This document shows positions 23,871 through 35,554 of a stretch of 64,000 nt of DNA, piece after piece. The notes under the pieces are model-generated. The model saw only the letters and a program-made list of their open reading frames with translations. It did not search any database and was not told the origin of the DNA. The translations under genes were made by a program, and so were the position numbers. Each line of letters begins with the position of its first letter. Position 1 is the first letter of the stretch. Origin of the DNA: Symsagittifera roscoffensis (lineage: Eukaryota; Xenacoelomorpha; Acoela; Convolutidae); NCBI RefSeq assembly GCF_963678635.1, contig NC_087066.1, forward strand, positions 17,419,275-17,483,274, written 5' to 3'.

Positions 23871-24295
23871 TAGGGGTGGATTTAGCGAAGGGGGCGTGGA
23901 GGCGGACGCTTCCTCTTCTCAGGGATTCGACCCCCTGCCGAACCAAAAAGTCCCCCCTTTGTACCATTTTGAAATCTCCATTTTTGGATGACAAACCCTA
24001 AATTTTTTCTAAAGGCGCCTTGGGCGCCAACATTTACAAAGTTTGAGGGTGAAGCGCGCTCCGAAAAAACGCATTTTTAGGTCAAATTTTTCCAATAAGT
24101 GATTAAAAAAACCCCTTTTTTAGCTTGTTTTTAAAAATTTTTGCCTGCAGCGCAGAAAATATGGCCAAAACGAGATCTTTTAGTGCTTTGGAAAAACTCG
24201 AAAATCTTTTTGGTCAAACTAAAAATAGGGTCAACAAAATTTTTGAAAACCGCCCCCCTTCCCCTCGAGAAAATCCTAGATCCGCCCATGAGGGT
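23871..24295. mobile_element. MITE with G/C-rich terminal inverted repeats
   Basis: The left end TAGGGGTGGATTTAGCGAAG followed by GGGGCG is inverted at the right end. There the reverse complement of 24255-24295 reads CCCTCATGGGCGGATCTAGG, followed by a TCGAGGGGAAGGGGGGC block. The element is about 425 bp. Internally it holds CGCCTTGGGCGCCAACATTT, also found in part at 6.80 kb. The 112-codon plus-strand frame at 24125-24463 crosses the right end and is unlikely to be a gene. Confidence 0.6.
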
Positions 24296-24479
24296 GGTCC
24301 TCAAACATCCAACCTATCGATTGAGAGGCGGAAAACGCAACTGCTTCAACACGGCTCCTTTTTCCTAGTTTTTCAGGAAACGGGTTCAAGTGATACATGC
24401 AAGTTCTGGATGAACTCTAGTTTGTCACACTTCATTACACTTCCTATTTGGGGCAATGATTAGTATCAAATTAAACATA

Positions 24480-25215
24480 TAATTTCGACAAACCGCTTTG
24501 ACTCTGACTGCTTCAAATGCTTCAAAAATTTATTATTGGTCTACGAAAAATGAAAACAAAAATATATATGCAAATAGTTTTTTTTCCATTTTGTGGAACT
24601 AACAGAAATTTTGAAAAAGTTTTTTTTGAATCAGTCGTTTGCCGACAAGGTTGATTTAGTAATTTTCCAACAGATATCATCAAAAATTAAATTTTTTACC
24701 TGAAAAACTCAAACGGTTTACCTGGTTATAGTACTAGTACGGCGACGGCTCCTTCTGTGATCTAATTGAGGGGAATTTTATTGTTGTAATTTGCACAAAA
24801 TTCAAATGGTATAAGCCATCCTACACGTTTTAGCATCTTTAAGAACTTTTAAATTTAAATTAAACTATTTTGAGTGTCTCATAAACACAAACAAAAAACG
24901 AAAAGGTTTTCAAACTTTAACTGTTTGGTTTGTGTTTCAAATAGGTTCAATCCATGATTCCACGAAGCGCGACCTATTTCTGACTTTTTTGAACATTTTT
25001 TGCATAAGTAAATTTGAGCACAGAAAATTGAGCAAACGTTTTTCTTGCAACAAATTTCATATGGAGGAAACAATTAAAGCTCGAGTCTCTTAGCACTCGA
25101 GTCTCTTAGTCCATACATAAAATAAATGTACAAGGTAATGCGAATAAAAAGATGACAATTTAAAAAAGGAGCAAAATAGTTCCATTTAAAAAAATCATCA
25201 TGAGGAACTCCGTTG
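24480..25215. other. AT-rich stretch with no supported gene
   Basis: Nothing recognisable apart from a perfect short direct repeat, CTCGAGTCTCTTAG, at about 25080-25110. Confidence 0.4.
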
Positions 25216-25702
25216 ATAAAACGTTTCATTAATCTTAAAAAGGTTTTGATGCAAATGATCACACCAGTCCATTAAAAAATTTAGACTGCTATGGATTTCG
25301 ATCAAAATGAAACGAACTTCTCTATTTAATTATTTCAAAGATTGAAAACAATATTTTGAGCATTACAGTGAAATTTCATCTGTTAAGTTAATACGATTTG
25401 GCATACCCCAGGTCTTCCTTTTGGGGCCATTCCTTTATCTATTATATATCAACCATAAGCTTGATGTGTAAAAAAAATGTTTTTTTTTTTGCTTATGACA
25501 CCACAACAAAATAATTAAGTAAACAAAGCAAAGTAAACAAAATAATTTAAAAAATAGATTCTGTCGAGTATTTAGGCCTTGATGTAGACATTAAACTCAA
25601 TTTCAAAGTATACATTGAAAAAATTTGCAAAAAAATATCGCTGTTTTGTGAAAAAACTTTTAAGGCTAGAAAAATTTGTCTACAAACAACTAAGAGCGTT
25701 TT
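25215..25702 (+). mobile_element. LINE reverse-transcriptase remnant, cut by the assembly gap
   Basis: The plus strand carries RT motifs in the correct order: KGFDANDHTSPLKNLDCYGF (about 25241-25300; 'KAFDTVDH--LL-KL--YGIRG'), GIPQVFLLGPFLYLLYIN (about 25399-25452; 'GIPQGSVLGPLLFLLYIND'), FAYDTTTK (about 25488-25512, a changed FADD active site) and EYLGLDVDIKLNFKVYI (about 25566-25616; 'YLGV-ID-KL-W--HI'). These belong to a CR1/jockey-like non-LTR RT. The spacing between FAYD and EYLG is far too short, so an internal deletion has occurred. Stops are present. The right part is lost in the N gap. Similar open sequence after the gap (25903-26048) may be its continuation. Confidence 0.8.
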
Positions 25703-25902
25703 NNNNNNNNNNNNNNNNNNNNNNNNNNNNNNNNNNNNNNNNNNNNNNNNNNNNNNNNNNNNNNNNNNNNNNNNNNNNNNNNNNNNNNNNNNNNNNNNNN
25801 NNNNNNNNNNNNNNNNNNNNNNNNNNNNNNNNNNNNNNNNNNNNNNNNNNNNNNNNNNNNNNNNNNNNNNNNNNNNNNNNNNNNNNNNNNNNNNNNNNNN
25901 NN
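25703..25902. other. Assembly gap of exactly 200 N
   Basis: Two hundred consecutive N. The round size suggests a scaffolding gap of unknown true length. Open frames crossing it are meaningless. Confidence 1.
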
Positions 25903-26049
25903 CCCTAGTCTTAAAAAATTAAAAAAAATTGTTTTCAAATTACTGTCGTTTTTCCTGTGTGGGGTGATAAAAAATCTGAACGAAAAAATAGAACTTGGCA
26001 AATGCGACAGTAATAGTCAAATAAACAAATTGGAAAACACTGTTTTGTA

Positions 26050-26690
26050 GAACAATGACTAAAGGCAAAAAAATTGTAAGAACAATGTTAAAAATGTTAA
26101 AACATTTTTTCTATTTCTTTGCAGAAATTTTTTGAACTTTTTGAAGTTTTTGATTTCCAAAATAGCCCTACAAAACTCAAAGAATTAACTTACTCGAAAA
26201 CACCGAAACCTTCACATCTTAAAATGAGCTTATATGAGCTTAAATAAGCTATTGTAAGCCTGCAAACCTTATTTTGAGAAACCTTATTAGCTCGAAAACA
26301 GACCAAAATCTAAAAATCCGAACCGGTTTTCTCGACACTGAGAATTTTTTAAAAGTTTTTTTAAAATGTTCAAATCACCACTGAAAGGGTTTTCATATAA
26401 TATATCACTCGAGCCATTCCAAAAATTGTTTTGTGATACCTGATTTTGCGTTGAAAAAAAAACAACCGATATTTGAAATGCTCAGAACAATTAGCTTTGG
26501 GACTATTTGGGATGTTAATTGAGATGAACATTCTAATATATCATTTCCCCGAATGACAAAAGTTGCTTATGGCATAACTCCATACTATGAGAAAGTTTGT
26601 TTTCGCAATTCTCGTTTTTTATTTATAGTTTAAAACTGATACCAATAGTTTGATTACTGCCACCACATAATTTCTGATTAATGGAGTCAC
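26050..26690. other. Non-coding 3' flank of PLAC8 gene 2
   Basis: AT-rich, with no recognisable feature. Confidence 0.35.
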
Positions 26691-26700
26691 ATGAAATATT

Positions 26701-27607
26701 CTATGGCATATCGTCATCATTTTTAGTGTACTTTGTGGCAGCTTCCGATTGTTCACGCAGCGTCTCTCGTTCTGAATTTTCATGTAGTTCTGACACTGCG
26801 CACGGGAAACAGCAAGTCACCAGAAAACAGTCGTGCGCGGTGCTGCCTTCGACTCCTCTGCGTTTGCGCACTCCGCTGCCTCATGAATGCGACCGTGATG
26901 AAAACTCCGACAATAAATGCTATAGCGGCTGCATACAGGGCAATAACGTGCGATGGTACAGCTGGATCTTGGGCTTAAAAACCAGTCTATAGATACATTT
27001 CTAATTCAGACAGATGGAAATAACACAGATTGCCAAAAATGAGGCGGATTTTCACAAAAAGTTCGAAACCAAAAATACTTCAAGGAGATCCAAAATAAGC
27101 ATGTTTCATCACAGCGCGCACAGTTTCCTAAATCTGACCAAAAGTTTGTTCTTGTAGACTTTTTGGAAATTTAGGACCAAAATTTGGCCAAACGCCCTTT
27201 ATTGGGCGGCAAAAACGTCAACCCCCCCCCTTGGCAACATTTGAACAACTAATATGCTAGTTCCTCGGAAAGTTTAGACTGGTTTTTTACCGCTTGGATG
27301 TTCATCAGACTCATATTTTACATCGTTTCGATAACTACTGACATTATTTGAGTTCTCAAAAGTTCTTCCAAGCTCCTGGAACTTTTTCAAATTTCCTCCG
27401 ACGAATTCCAGAACGGATCCCATTCCAAAGAACACATAAGCCAGACAGCTGAGGGATCCACTCAGAGCTCCTAGGTACTTGAGTCTGTTTCTGGATCCGG
27501 ATAAAAAAGCTGGAATACAGGGGGCAAATAGTGTGAGGCAGAAAGTGCTGGCTTTGCAGGCAAAGAGCCCGACCTCAAATTGGTTTCGAAAGACTCCTCG
27601 ATCTTGA
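26701..27607 (-). pseudogene. Second PLAC8-family gene, two exons seen, one frameshift
   Basis: Exon 1 (27607 to 27291) reads NQFEVGLFACKASTFCLTLF then APCIPAFLSGSRNRLKYLG and a hydrophobic stretch ending GMGSVLEFVGG. It ends at an AGCG|GTAAAA donor. Exon 2 (26967 to 26701) begins after CCCAAG. Joining completes one codon in frame. Exon 2 encodes a second membrane segment (ALYAAAIAFIVGVFITVAFM) and then, in another frame, RKRRGVEGSTAHDCFLVTCC followed by FPCAVSELHE. This is the second PLAC8 cysteine block. The frame change lies at about 26865-26880. It could be a real inactivating indel or an assembly error. The intron is 323 bp. Exon 1 starts after a CGCCCAG acceptor, so an upstream exon with the start codon should exist. 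I could not locate it. The stop is TAG at 26701-26703. The gene shares strand and family with the gene at 5.3-5.7 kb. Confidence 0.75.
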
Positions 27608-27609
27608 CT

Positions 27610-29320
27610 GGGCGGTTTTAAGAAAACTTAGCCGGCGCAAAATATCCCATGAAACAAAAACCGTTTTAACAGATGAAAGAAAATTTCCAAAACGGGATGG
27701 GATTCGAGTTTTTTCTGTAAACCTTTGCACTATTCAATGCTGACCTAACATATGATTTGATCACGGGGGCGCGTACCTCACATTTTCCTGTTTCCACTAA
27801 TTAGTACCAAAGGGGAACCCATTTGGTGGTAAGAGATTGAATCCCTGCATTGGGAAACACTATCGTGATAAAAAAAACAGTCAAGTTTACTGTGTTTTTA
27901 AATCTATAAAAGTGTCATTTACAGTTTTTACTCAGGGGCACAAAGAGCGGTTTTTAGAGAACGCTAAGCATAGTTTGAATGTATATGGTTAAAAAATGGA
28001 TGCAAATATTTTTGTGACTTTGTGCCGTCTTAATTGGAATCGGAGCTAGGTAACTACTTGAAGAGTTTATCTTCCATCTAATTTGGGATTTTTAACAAAA
28101 TAAACGAAAAATATAGCAATTTTGAGCGCCGGTATCTATAATTTGGCAGCTACAATAATTTTTTGATTTAAGTTCTGGGACACCACTTGTTAGACTGGTA
28201 TGACCATTTTTCTCTTATTTCTAACTTATATTTTTTCCTTTTAGTTCATTTATTTTGCCATTTGATATAAGAGACGATGAAACATTTTTCATATAGAGAG
28301 AACTGTATTTTACAATTTTAGTCATAAGTAAATGATTCAAAAGAATGTGAACAAAAACTTTATTATTGAAGATTTAATCTTTTGGTACTTTTTGATCATC
28401 ATCTTTCAACTGTCATATAAAGTTAACTTCAGTTTCAAAGTGTTTTGATTTAGTCAATTGTCATCGTTCTGTCTGTAAAATTTCTTTTTCGTCTGGAAAT
28501 TTCCACCAGAATGAAGTGACTTAAATACGACGTAGTTTGGGACGAGGTGAGCGGCGGTGATAACGAGACCTAGAAACAAACAAACCCTAAGTGGATAACT
28601 TCTTCATTTTAAATATATTTAGTCACGTTTGGGCCCGTTGATTGAGGCAAATGCCGGTCCGGGCCCATTTTTAATTTTCAAGACAAAGCGTGATAGTTGC
28701 TTAAGATTCTTATTTAACCGAGTGTTTTTTGTTAGCTTTATGGTACCACAGTAGAAGTGAAGGAAAAAGAAAGGTAAAAAAAAGAAAGGAAAAAAAATTT
28801 TAAAAACACCAAAATGTTTAGTTTTAAATGAAAATCAGTTTTTATCAAAACAAGAATAATTTTTGTGTTTAAAAATGCAATGATTTAGTTTCAAAAGTCA
28901 AATGTATAAGGACACAAACGTTGAAAGAGGCGTTACTACTTTTTTTTATAAGAGCCATCAAAAAAGGGAAGTCCAGCGAGAATATAGTTTGAATTACTAT
29001 AATTCTCGAAAAAAAAAATTTAGATTTTTTTGGTGTTTTGGCGCGACAATCAGCAGTGTGCAATTTAGGGTATTGCAGGTCGGAGAAGTGGCTAATACTA
29101 ATTTCTGTGAACAGAAACTGCAAATTTTGTGATCCCTAACTTTTCTAATTTTCGTACCATTACACATAATTACTGAAAATTATACGCAATGGTTTTGTAC
29201 TGAAAAAGTAGTGTACTCAGCTCAAATTGGTGGCATCTCATCTATACTAAACGAGACTTCATCAATTTGATCTGATAGCGTTAAACGGAGCTTCATTGTA
29301 ATTGCAGTGATTGAAGATTT
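27610..29320. other. AT-rich stretch upstream of PLAC8 gene 2
   Basis: A possible donor (GTGAG|GTACGC, minus strand, about 27770) could belong to a missing 5' exon of PLAC8 gene 2, but no ATG-bearing frame joins it. A short GC patch with repeated GGGCCC (28630-28665) is the only other notable sequence. Confidence 0.3.
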
Positions 29321-29331
29321 AGTTGAACACA

Positions 29332-29526
29332 TCACCGCCTGAAAGCGTTGGAGCGAGTTCTGGTTTGCGGATCTGGAGAATTTTCCATAAGGAACGTTTG
29401 GCTGATGGTCCAATCTATCCTCATCTGCTCCGCTATCTTTTCCTGCTCGTTTTCATCTGGTATCTCAGCATAAACCAAGATTGTGTAAGTAACGATCGAA
29501 AAAGCAATAGTTTTGATGAACACCTT
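29332..29526 (-). CDS. Candidate exon with a hydrophobic leader, unrecognised
   Basis: A minus-strand frame begins with a hydrophobic stretch (VFIKTIAFSIVTYTILVYA). It is followed by an acidic, soluble peptide (EIPDENEQEKIAEQMRIDW) and ends NAFRR then TGA. The first codon is GTG, so this is not a complete gene. The frame is open upstream, and a possible GAG|GTAAAC donor and AATAAAG acceptor lie about 40 bp upstream. It could be a signal-peptide or membrane-anchor exon. No homologue is recognised. Confidence 0.25.
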   Translation of the reverse strand, partial: KVFIKTIAFSIVTYTILVYAEIPDENEQEKIAEQMRIDWTISQTFLMENSPDPQTRTRSNAFRR

Positions 29527-29639
29527 TATTGTTATAGTTATTATTATTGTTTACCTCGACATAAAGCTGGTAAACAGTTACCATCGTATTCAAAAGTAGA
29601 AAACGTGAATTAATATAGGCACTACTATGTTAGCGCGCC

Positions 29640-30780
29640 TGTCTGTTCAAATTCAAACGAGTCTATCTAATCTGCTCATTTTACAAATTGATACTGGATT
29701 TGTAACGCGAATTATTTACACCTGGTGAAGTATCCCGCACTGCAAAATTGTTTCAAATTGATTAAGGTAAGCTAATTGTCTTAGTAATTTCATCAATTAC
29801 GATCCAATTTTTAATTCTTAAAATTTAGTAGTATCATCTTAAAAGTTATAGGGTAATCGGAATATTCAAGGCTTTCCCAGGTTGACAAAATGCCTATCAT
29901 AGAATTTAATTATGCTTATCATACAGTCTCATTCATATTTATGGACTAAAACAACTAAATGAAAAGAGCAAAATTTGCATTTTTTCCATATAATGAACTT
30001 TTATAATAAACAATTATTGCTACATTCTGATATCAATTGACAAGTTTTTTGCCATATTTTTTACCAAAAAATTTCCTGAAAATAGCAAAAGCAAATTTTT
30101 GTAGTATGAAGATGTATGATAAGCATTTTTTTGGTTCTATGCAAATGCATGATAAGCTTTTTTTCCATAAAAAAAAATTGTTATGAAATTTTGTGTTTCT
30201 TCCGAAACACACTAAACAAAAATTTTTTGTGATGAGAAAACCCAGAGTGTAACTGACAGTTACCACGCAGATAAATTGCATTTGGTTTTATTAGCCATAT
30301 AAGATAATGTTAACTTTTTTACACAAGTTTATGTACCAAAACCATAAGTTTTTGTATATGGCTGGAAAACTTTACTTTGAAAATTTCGATGTTTCAGAAA
30401 AAAAGGCCTGTTTTTTTGCATATTTATCTTAGCATAAAACATTGTTGTGTTTAAGAAAAAACACTTGCTTGTGAGTTTGGGGATTTTTTGGGTGAAAAAG
30501 TCAACCTGGACTACCTTATTGACCCAAAATGTTAAATTTTGCAGACAATTTTTTTTGTAGATTGTTTATTTGAACACAGAAGCAAATTTGCAATCAGAAA
30601 AGAGATTGAGATATTTTTCACCTCAAATTTGCATTTTTTAAATAAAAATTTGCATATAATAGAATTTTCATTTATGAAATTATATGCTTAGCATCTTTTC
30701 TTAAAAAAAAATTTTTTTTTGGTGCCAAAATTGCTTTCATGTAACCTAAAAATGCTCGCATGCCACCTAATTTATTTTAT
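29640..30780. other. AT-rich stretch with no supported gene
   Basis: Inverted GCTTATCAT / ATGATAAGC words occur at about 29910 and 30110-30155, perhaps a decayed MITE. Nothing else is recognised. Confidence 0.3.
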
Positions 30781-30787
30781 TTGAGTT

Positions 30788-31010
30788 TTAAGCCAATTTA
30801 GGATATTTTTCGAAAATATAAAACAGCGCAACACTGGCTGATTTTTTGTACAAATGATTCAAAAGGGACCATGAATTGTTGTATGAACCAAAAATCAAGA
30901 TATCTGCTAATTTTTTGGCAATATGTTCACGGTTAACAACTCTGAATGAATTATCTATCCTAAATGTCATCATCGGGTTTTGGATTCTCGCTGATTTCCA
31001 CACTTCAAAA
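30788..31010 (-). CDS. Candidate exon, unrecognised
   Basis: The minus strand has 71 open codons after a GTTTTGAAG acceptor-like site. They include FRVVNREHIAKKLADILIFG and NHLYKKSASVALFYIFEKYP, ending with TAA. The composition is protein-like and unlike the flanks. A separate 106-codon frame lies just upstream on the same strand (31068-31388) and could be a preceding exon. I know no homologue. A transposon relic is equally possible. Confidence 0.28.
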
Positions 31011-31852
31011 CCGTTTCCAAAAAATAACTACACGCAAAATGCTACAGGCTTTGACCGATTAAGTGGCTCAAGATAACCGACCTTCCCATAAACTTGGCAT
31101 AAACTCTGCACATAAAAGATTGAAAACGCTCAAATTCAAAAACAAACGTTCACAAACAACAGCAAAAACACGAACAAAATTGAACCGTTTTTGGTTCCAT
31201 TTTGAAAAACAGTTCAATTTCATTAGTTCCAGGCTCGAATCTGTGGGCGCGAAAACAATATAGTGATCAGAATCTACACTATAGTGATTAAAAAACGCTG
31301 AAAAACCCGGAAGACTACAAATTGATGCGGTTTGTTTCAGCAAAAATCTAGAAAAGATAAGGAGGAAATCAACCAACTGAAAGTACACAACACTTGATCA
31401 AATTTTTTAGATGTTGCAGTGTGGGTGATCCCAAGATTTTATGCATACGAAAAATACCCAAACGAGATATCACAAATAAAACAGTCAGTGCGCTTCTGAA
31501 ACTCGTAAAGATGGTTGTGGATGGCTGATATTTTATGAGTCGATTTGATAGGGTGAGCTCATTTGACGGTTGGAAGGTACCATGACATGATACCATAAAA
31601 CATGTTTTTCAATTTGATGACATTTGAGGAGCTGAAAGCGGAAGAACAACACGAATGTCAAAAAACTTTGAGACTTCATAATCTGCCCGGACATAGGAAT
31701 ACCACCGCGTGTACCAAACAAAGTATCATAGCAAGTTACAATGCTGTAGTAATTGACTGCCAGGAACTTGCTTCAAATACAATCATAATGTGAAGCTATA
31801 ATTCGGTGATCAAGATAAGTTCAATACTTTTCCAAGAAAGAAACGTTGAGTA

Positions 31853-32288
31853 CTTGGTACCCTAGTTAACATTGATCGGACTATAAGGTTTAACAAGGCA
31901 ATGATTTAAATCTGATAGTCAATCAAAATTGGCGATTTCCAGGGCCCTTCAAAACTGTTTCAAATGATCAATTTTGATTAAAAACTATTTCATATGATCA
32001 TTTCTTCAATTGTTTCATAATATCAAAAGTTTTGTAAAGAGGGTTCATTTTTGCTGTAGGTGTTTCACACTGTTTCATTATGTAGTTTTTAGCAGTTTGA
32101 TATTATCAAATGTTTCATATTATCAATATTTGAGCCATAAGTTTGCATTCGAATAATACTTACCGCTCAAAAATTAATGAAACATTTTCAAAAGGCTTTC
32201 GAATTCATCAGCTTTGATTGACTTTCAGTGTTAAATCATTGCCTTGATCCTTTTCATGATCCAATCAATGTTAACTAGGATACCAAAT
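31853..32288. mobile_element. MITE with about 75-bp terminal inverted repeats
   Basis: The left end TTGGTACCCTAGTTAACATT, continuing with GGCAATGATTTAAATCTGAT and AGTCAATCAAA, is mirrored by the reverse complement of 32205-32288 (GGTATCCTAGTTAACATTGA, GGCAATGATTTAACACTGAA, AGTCAATCAAA). The interior is built of GTTTCA-TATCA words. A third partial end (TGGCAGCCTGGTTAATATTG, 32375-32395) lies 100 bp to the right. Confidence 0.7.
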
Positions 32289-32554
32289 TGTTAACAATTC
32301 TCGTAATATGAACTATTAGTAGGCGATGAAGATACTGTCTTTACTTTTCAAATAGAAAATTGTGGAGTACTTGGCAGCCTGGTTAATATTGATCGGACTA
32401 TCTCATATTTATTTGCAGGTAGTTTTCAATTGCAATGGGCGCAAACTTTGTCGAAACGTTTAAGAAAATGATTGGAGTTAACACGTTTGAATTTCAAGAT
32501 AAAGCGAGCTTGGAAAGGTCTAGGACAATTGTCTTGAAGTTTTGAGAGCAGGAC

Positions 32555-32925
32555 AGCAAAATGCGCAGGGGTAAGCAGCGTAAAGCAAGACAGAGCAGCG
32601 CAAGACAGCGGCAGAAGGGGCAAGACAGGACAATAATAGGGCAGCGCAAAGCAAGGTGGAACAGTGCAAAACAAGGGAGGGCAGCGCGAGGCGACACAAG
32701 GTAAAGAAGGCAGCGGCAACGCAGGGCAAGGCAGCGCAAAGCACAGTGGGATGCAGCCCAGGGCAAGGCAACGCAGCGCAAAGAAACTCAAAGCAAGGAA
32801 GCAGAAGAAGGCAAGCCATGGCAAGGAGGAGCATGGCAGGGCAGCGCAAGAAAAGTACTGGTACAGCAAGGCAGCGGAAGGAGTAACATGGCAGGACAAT
32901 GCAGCACAGAGGACAGTACTACCCA
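32555..32925. repeat. GC-rich imperfect GGCAGCGCAA-type tandem repeat
   Basis: Imperfect repeats of about 10 bp, built from GGCAGCGCAA, GCAAGGCAGC and AACAAGGGAGG words, run for about 370 bp in otherwise AT-rich DNA. The 100-170-codon frames on both strands (Ala-Leu-Pro-Cys on minus, Gly-Ala-Gln-Lys on plus) are products of the repeat, not genes. Confidence 0.85.
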
Positions 32926-33581
32926 TCAATGAGCGTCTTTATAATTAGTCATCTACATCACCCACCCATAGTCAGTGGAAAAACAACAAGTTTAACAGTA
33001 TCACTCAAAAAACTGCTTAGCAGGCAATTAGAACCTACTGCAATAGAAGGAAATTCGATTTTTCATCTGATACAAAAATTGTTCACAAATTTGCTCTTTT
33101 GAAAAAATATATATCATCTCTGCAGAAAAATCCAGTTTTCTACCAGCATCTTTAATAATCAAATACGAAAACAGTCACATTGAAGAGGACAAAAAAAACA
33201 AAAAAGTTTTTTTTTCAAGAATGATTTAACATCTAATTCGAAAACTGCTTTTTAAGACGTTTACACTAGCATGGAATCAAATTCAAGCCCAAACACTTAC
33301 TGTAATTTGCAAGTGTTCAACTTTAAGAAATAAGAAGTTAAATTTAAAAACTGTTTCTCAGCTAATTTTAAGCAAGTTCCATCAGTGGCAACATATGGAA
33401 CAGTCTCTTGCGAGCAATTTGAAAGTAGTTAGGGTATTTTCAAATTGTAATTTAAAATTGTAAAACGGTTTCTAATCTACTTTAGCACCTTCAAAAAATT
33501 TTAACTTTTCTATTTCATATGTTAACGCGTTTGTCACGTATCTCGCTGTGATTAAGCCATATAAAGTTTACCTTCTACTAC

Positions 33582-34307
33582 ATGCCGTCATGCTTTAAAA
33601 CTAACCTGTTATCGAGTTTTGTCGGAAATCCACGTGTGCAAGACCAGTCCTTAAAGCTAATGTGGAAGGACAAAAGTTTACCTGATCCGGCGTATAGGCT
33701 GCCAACTGTCCGTTTTGGGATGGTTTCTTTTTTGCTAAGAGTTAGGACTAGAAATAGGAGATTTTCAAGCTTACTTAAATTTACAAGAATTTCGAAGTTC
33801 GTTTAAAATATCTAAAAAATAACCAAAATTATTTATAGCTTCAAGTTACAAGATCCTTATATAAAATTATGGTTTATTTGCAAAATTTCAGGCTACCAAA
33901 ATTAACTGTACTGGGATGCTTCAGATATTTTTTCTTTGGAAATTTAATAAAGCGATAATTCAACTCTGATTTCCAAACAAAGCTAGTGATTTCCTATCAA
34001 TTTTCAACCGTAAGTTTAATGTTTTTTTTCTCAAATCGAACATCGGATCTCAATTTAGAAAACTTACCCTTCTTTGGTTGCTCTGCTGCATAAATTGAAA
34101 TTGAATATGAAAGGCTTACCGCAGAATAGCAAACCAAACATCTTTTTTAAGAATTATATCAAAAATCGGGCAGACAAAACGAAATCACTGCTAGATGGTA
34201 ATTACTGTCCATCTGATGTTGAAATTCGACGAAATTTTATTAAAGATTTCTTAGACAAATTATATCCAAAAACTGTTTTCTTTGAACCACAAAAATTTTG
34301 CGAATAA
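33582..34307 (+). pseudogene. Two protein-like open segments, unrecognised
   Basis: 33582-33806 opens with ATG and includes GNPRVQDQSLKLMWKDKSLP. 34074-34307 includes GLPQNSKPNIFFKNYIKNRA and NYCPSDVEIRRNFIKDFLDK, ending in TAA. They could be exons of one gene or pieces of a transposon. No motif is recognised and the junction between them is not evident. Confidence 0.25.
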
Positions 34308-34499
34308 TGATTACAGGTGAAGTATCTATTTTATTTTAAGCTCAAAACAACGATAACTCTTGATTGATATAAAAAAAACTCCGTCAAAAATGACTAGTTA
34401 AGAAATCAAAACTTGACCGAAGAAAAAACACCACAAATTTTTCACTCAATATTGATACAATGAAGTTGAATAATATTATACACTAAATAGATCTGCCAC

Positions 34500-34985
34500 T
34501 AAAATCTTATAAATAAATAAGACTGCTCGTATCAGGGCGGAGCTCTGAAAGTTCCGATTGCCTTTCAAGATCTATGGTGCAGTAGTAATCTGAAAAAACT
34601 AAATTTAAAAAAATAAACCAAACTGTTTTTTTCAAATTTGATTTTTTTTGGGAATAACATCCCCCCACATACGCCGTATAAAGTACGAAGTGATAGATTT
34701 TGTTCCTAGTGAAAAATCAATTATGGAAAAAACAACAACCAGTTTGGAACGATTTCTAAGACGCATTATAACCGAAAACGGCTTTCTTAAAATCCCCAGA
34801 ACTTTGCTGAAATGATCACAGCTAAAATATATATTTAAATTTAGGCTCAAAACAACAATATTTTTTGAATGATATACAAAAACTTCGTCATAAATGACTA
34901 GTTGAAAGTCAAAACTTAACCGAAGAAAAAACCACCCGAGCACAAATATTCCATTATTTTCGTTTTGTAAGCCGGAACAAAAATG
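34500..34985 (+). mobile_element. Solo arm of the AAGACTGCTCGTATCAGGGC fold-back family
   Basis: It starts AAGACTGCTCGTATCAGGGC and runs through ATCTATGGTGCAGTAGTAAT, CCCCCCACATACGCCGTATA and GAACGATTTCTAAGACG to CACCCGAGCACAAATATTCC. This is the order seen in the left arm at 39603-40130 and, inverted, at 36960-37457. There is no matching right arm close by. Confidence 0.65.
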
Positions 34986-35554
34986 GCTCTATTTTAATTT
35001 TTCCGAGTGTACAAAGAGCATTCGCAAGAGCCTTTTTTGCAAGTTAGCTTTTGCGATTAAAAAACTCCTGCCCTGGCTTGTCGATGCAAACGCTCAACTG
35101 ATTTTGAAAAACACAAATTGATCCAAAATTGTCAGTTCTATGAAAGCAACCGCAAAAATTATCGGTAAAAAAACTGAATTTTAATTCTGTATATGGGTAG
35201 CTCTTAAGATTTCCACCTCAGTTGCCATAGTTTCAGGATTAAAAACCAAACCGGTGCTAAAACGACATTTACAAAAAAAAGCTTTATAAAATTTTGTAAA
35301 ATTTTGTAAATTTGTAAAATTTTGAACCATCAAGATATTTTGCCGCGTTTTATCTGTACTGTGGAGGTTTTGTCGCTCAGAAACCAGGTTTTGTGCGAAA
35401 AGGCGGAATTAGATAGCTAAGAAAATCTATTTCCTCCGTCAGATTATTAAAGGTATTTTCAAATGCTTGACCAAAGACAAAAAGTCTGTACGATTATGAG
35501 CCAGCAAAGAAAAATTTGCAACAATTGAAATCAAGCTTTGTAATAAAATTTAAA

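Noticed and set aside
25615-26001. Open frames of about 100 codons across the gap
   Set aside because: Two thirds of the residues are translated N.
32426-32948. Long overlapping open frames on both strands (up to 167 codons)
   Set aside because: They come from the GGCAGCGCAA-type repeat, which lacks stops in several frames on both strands.
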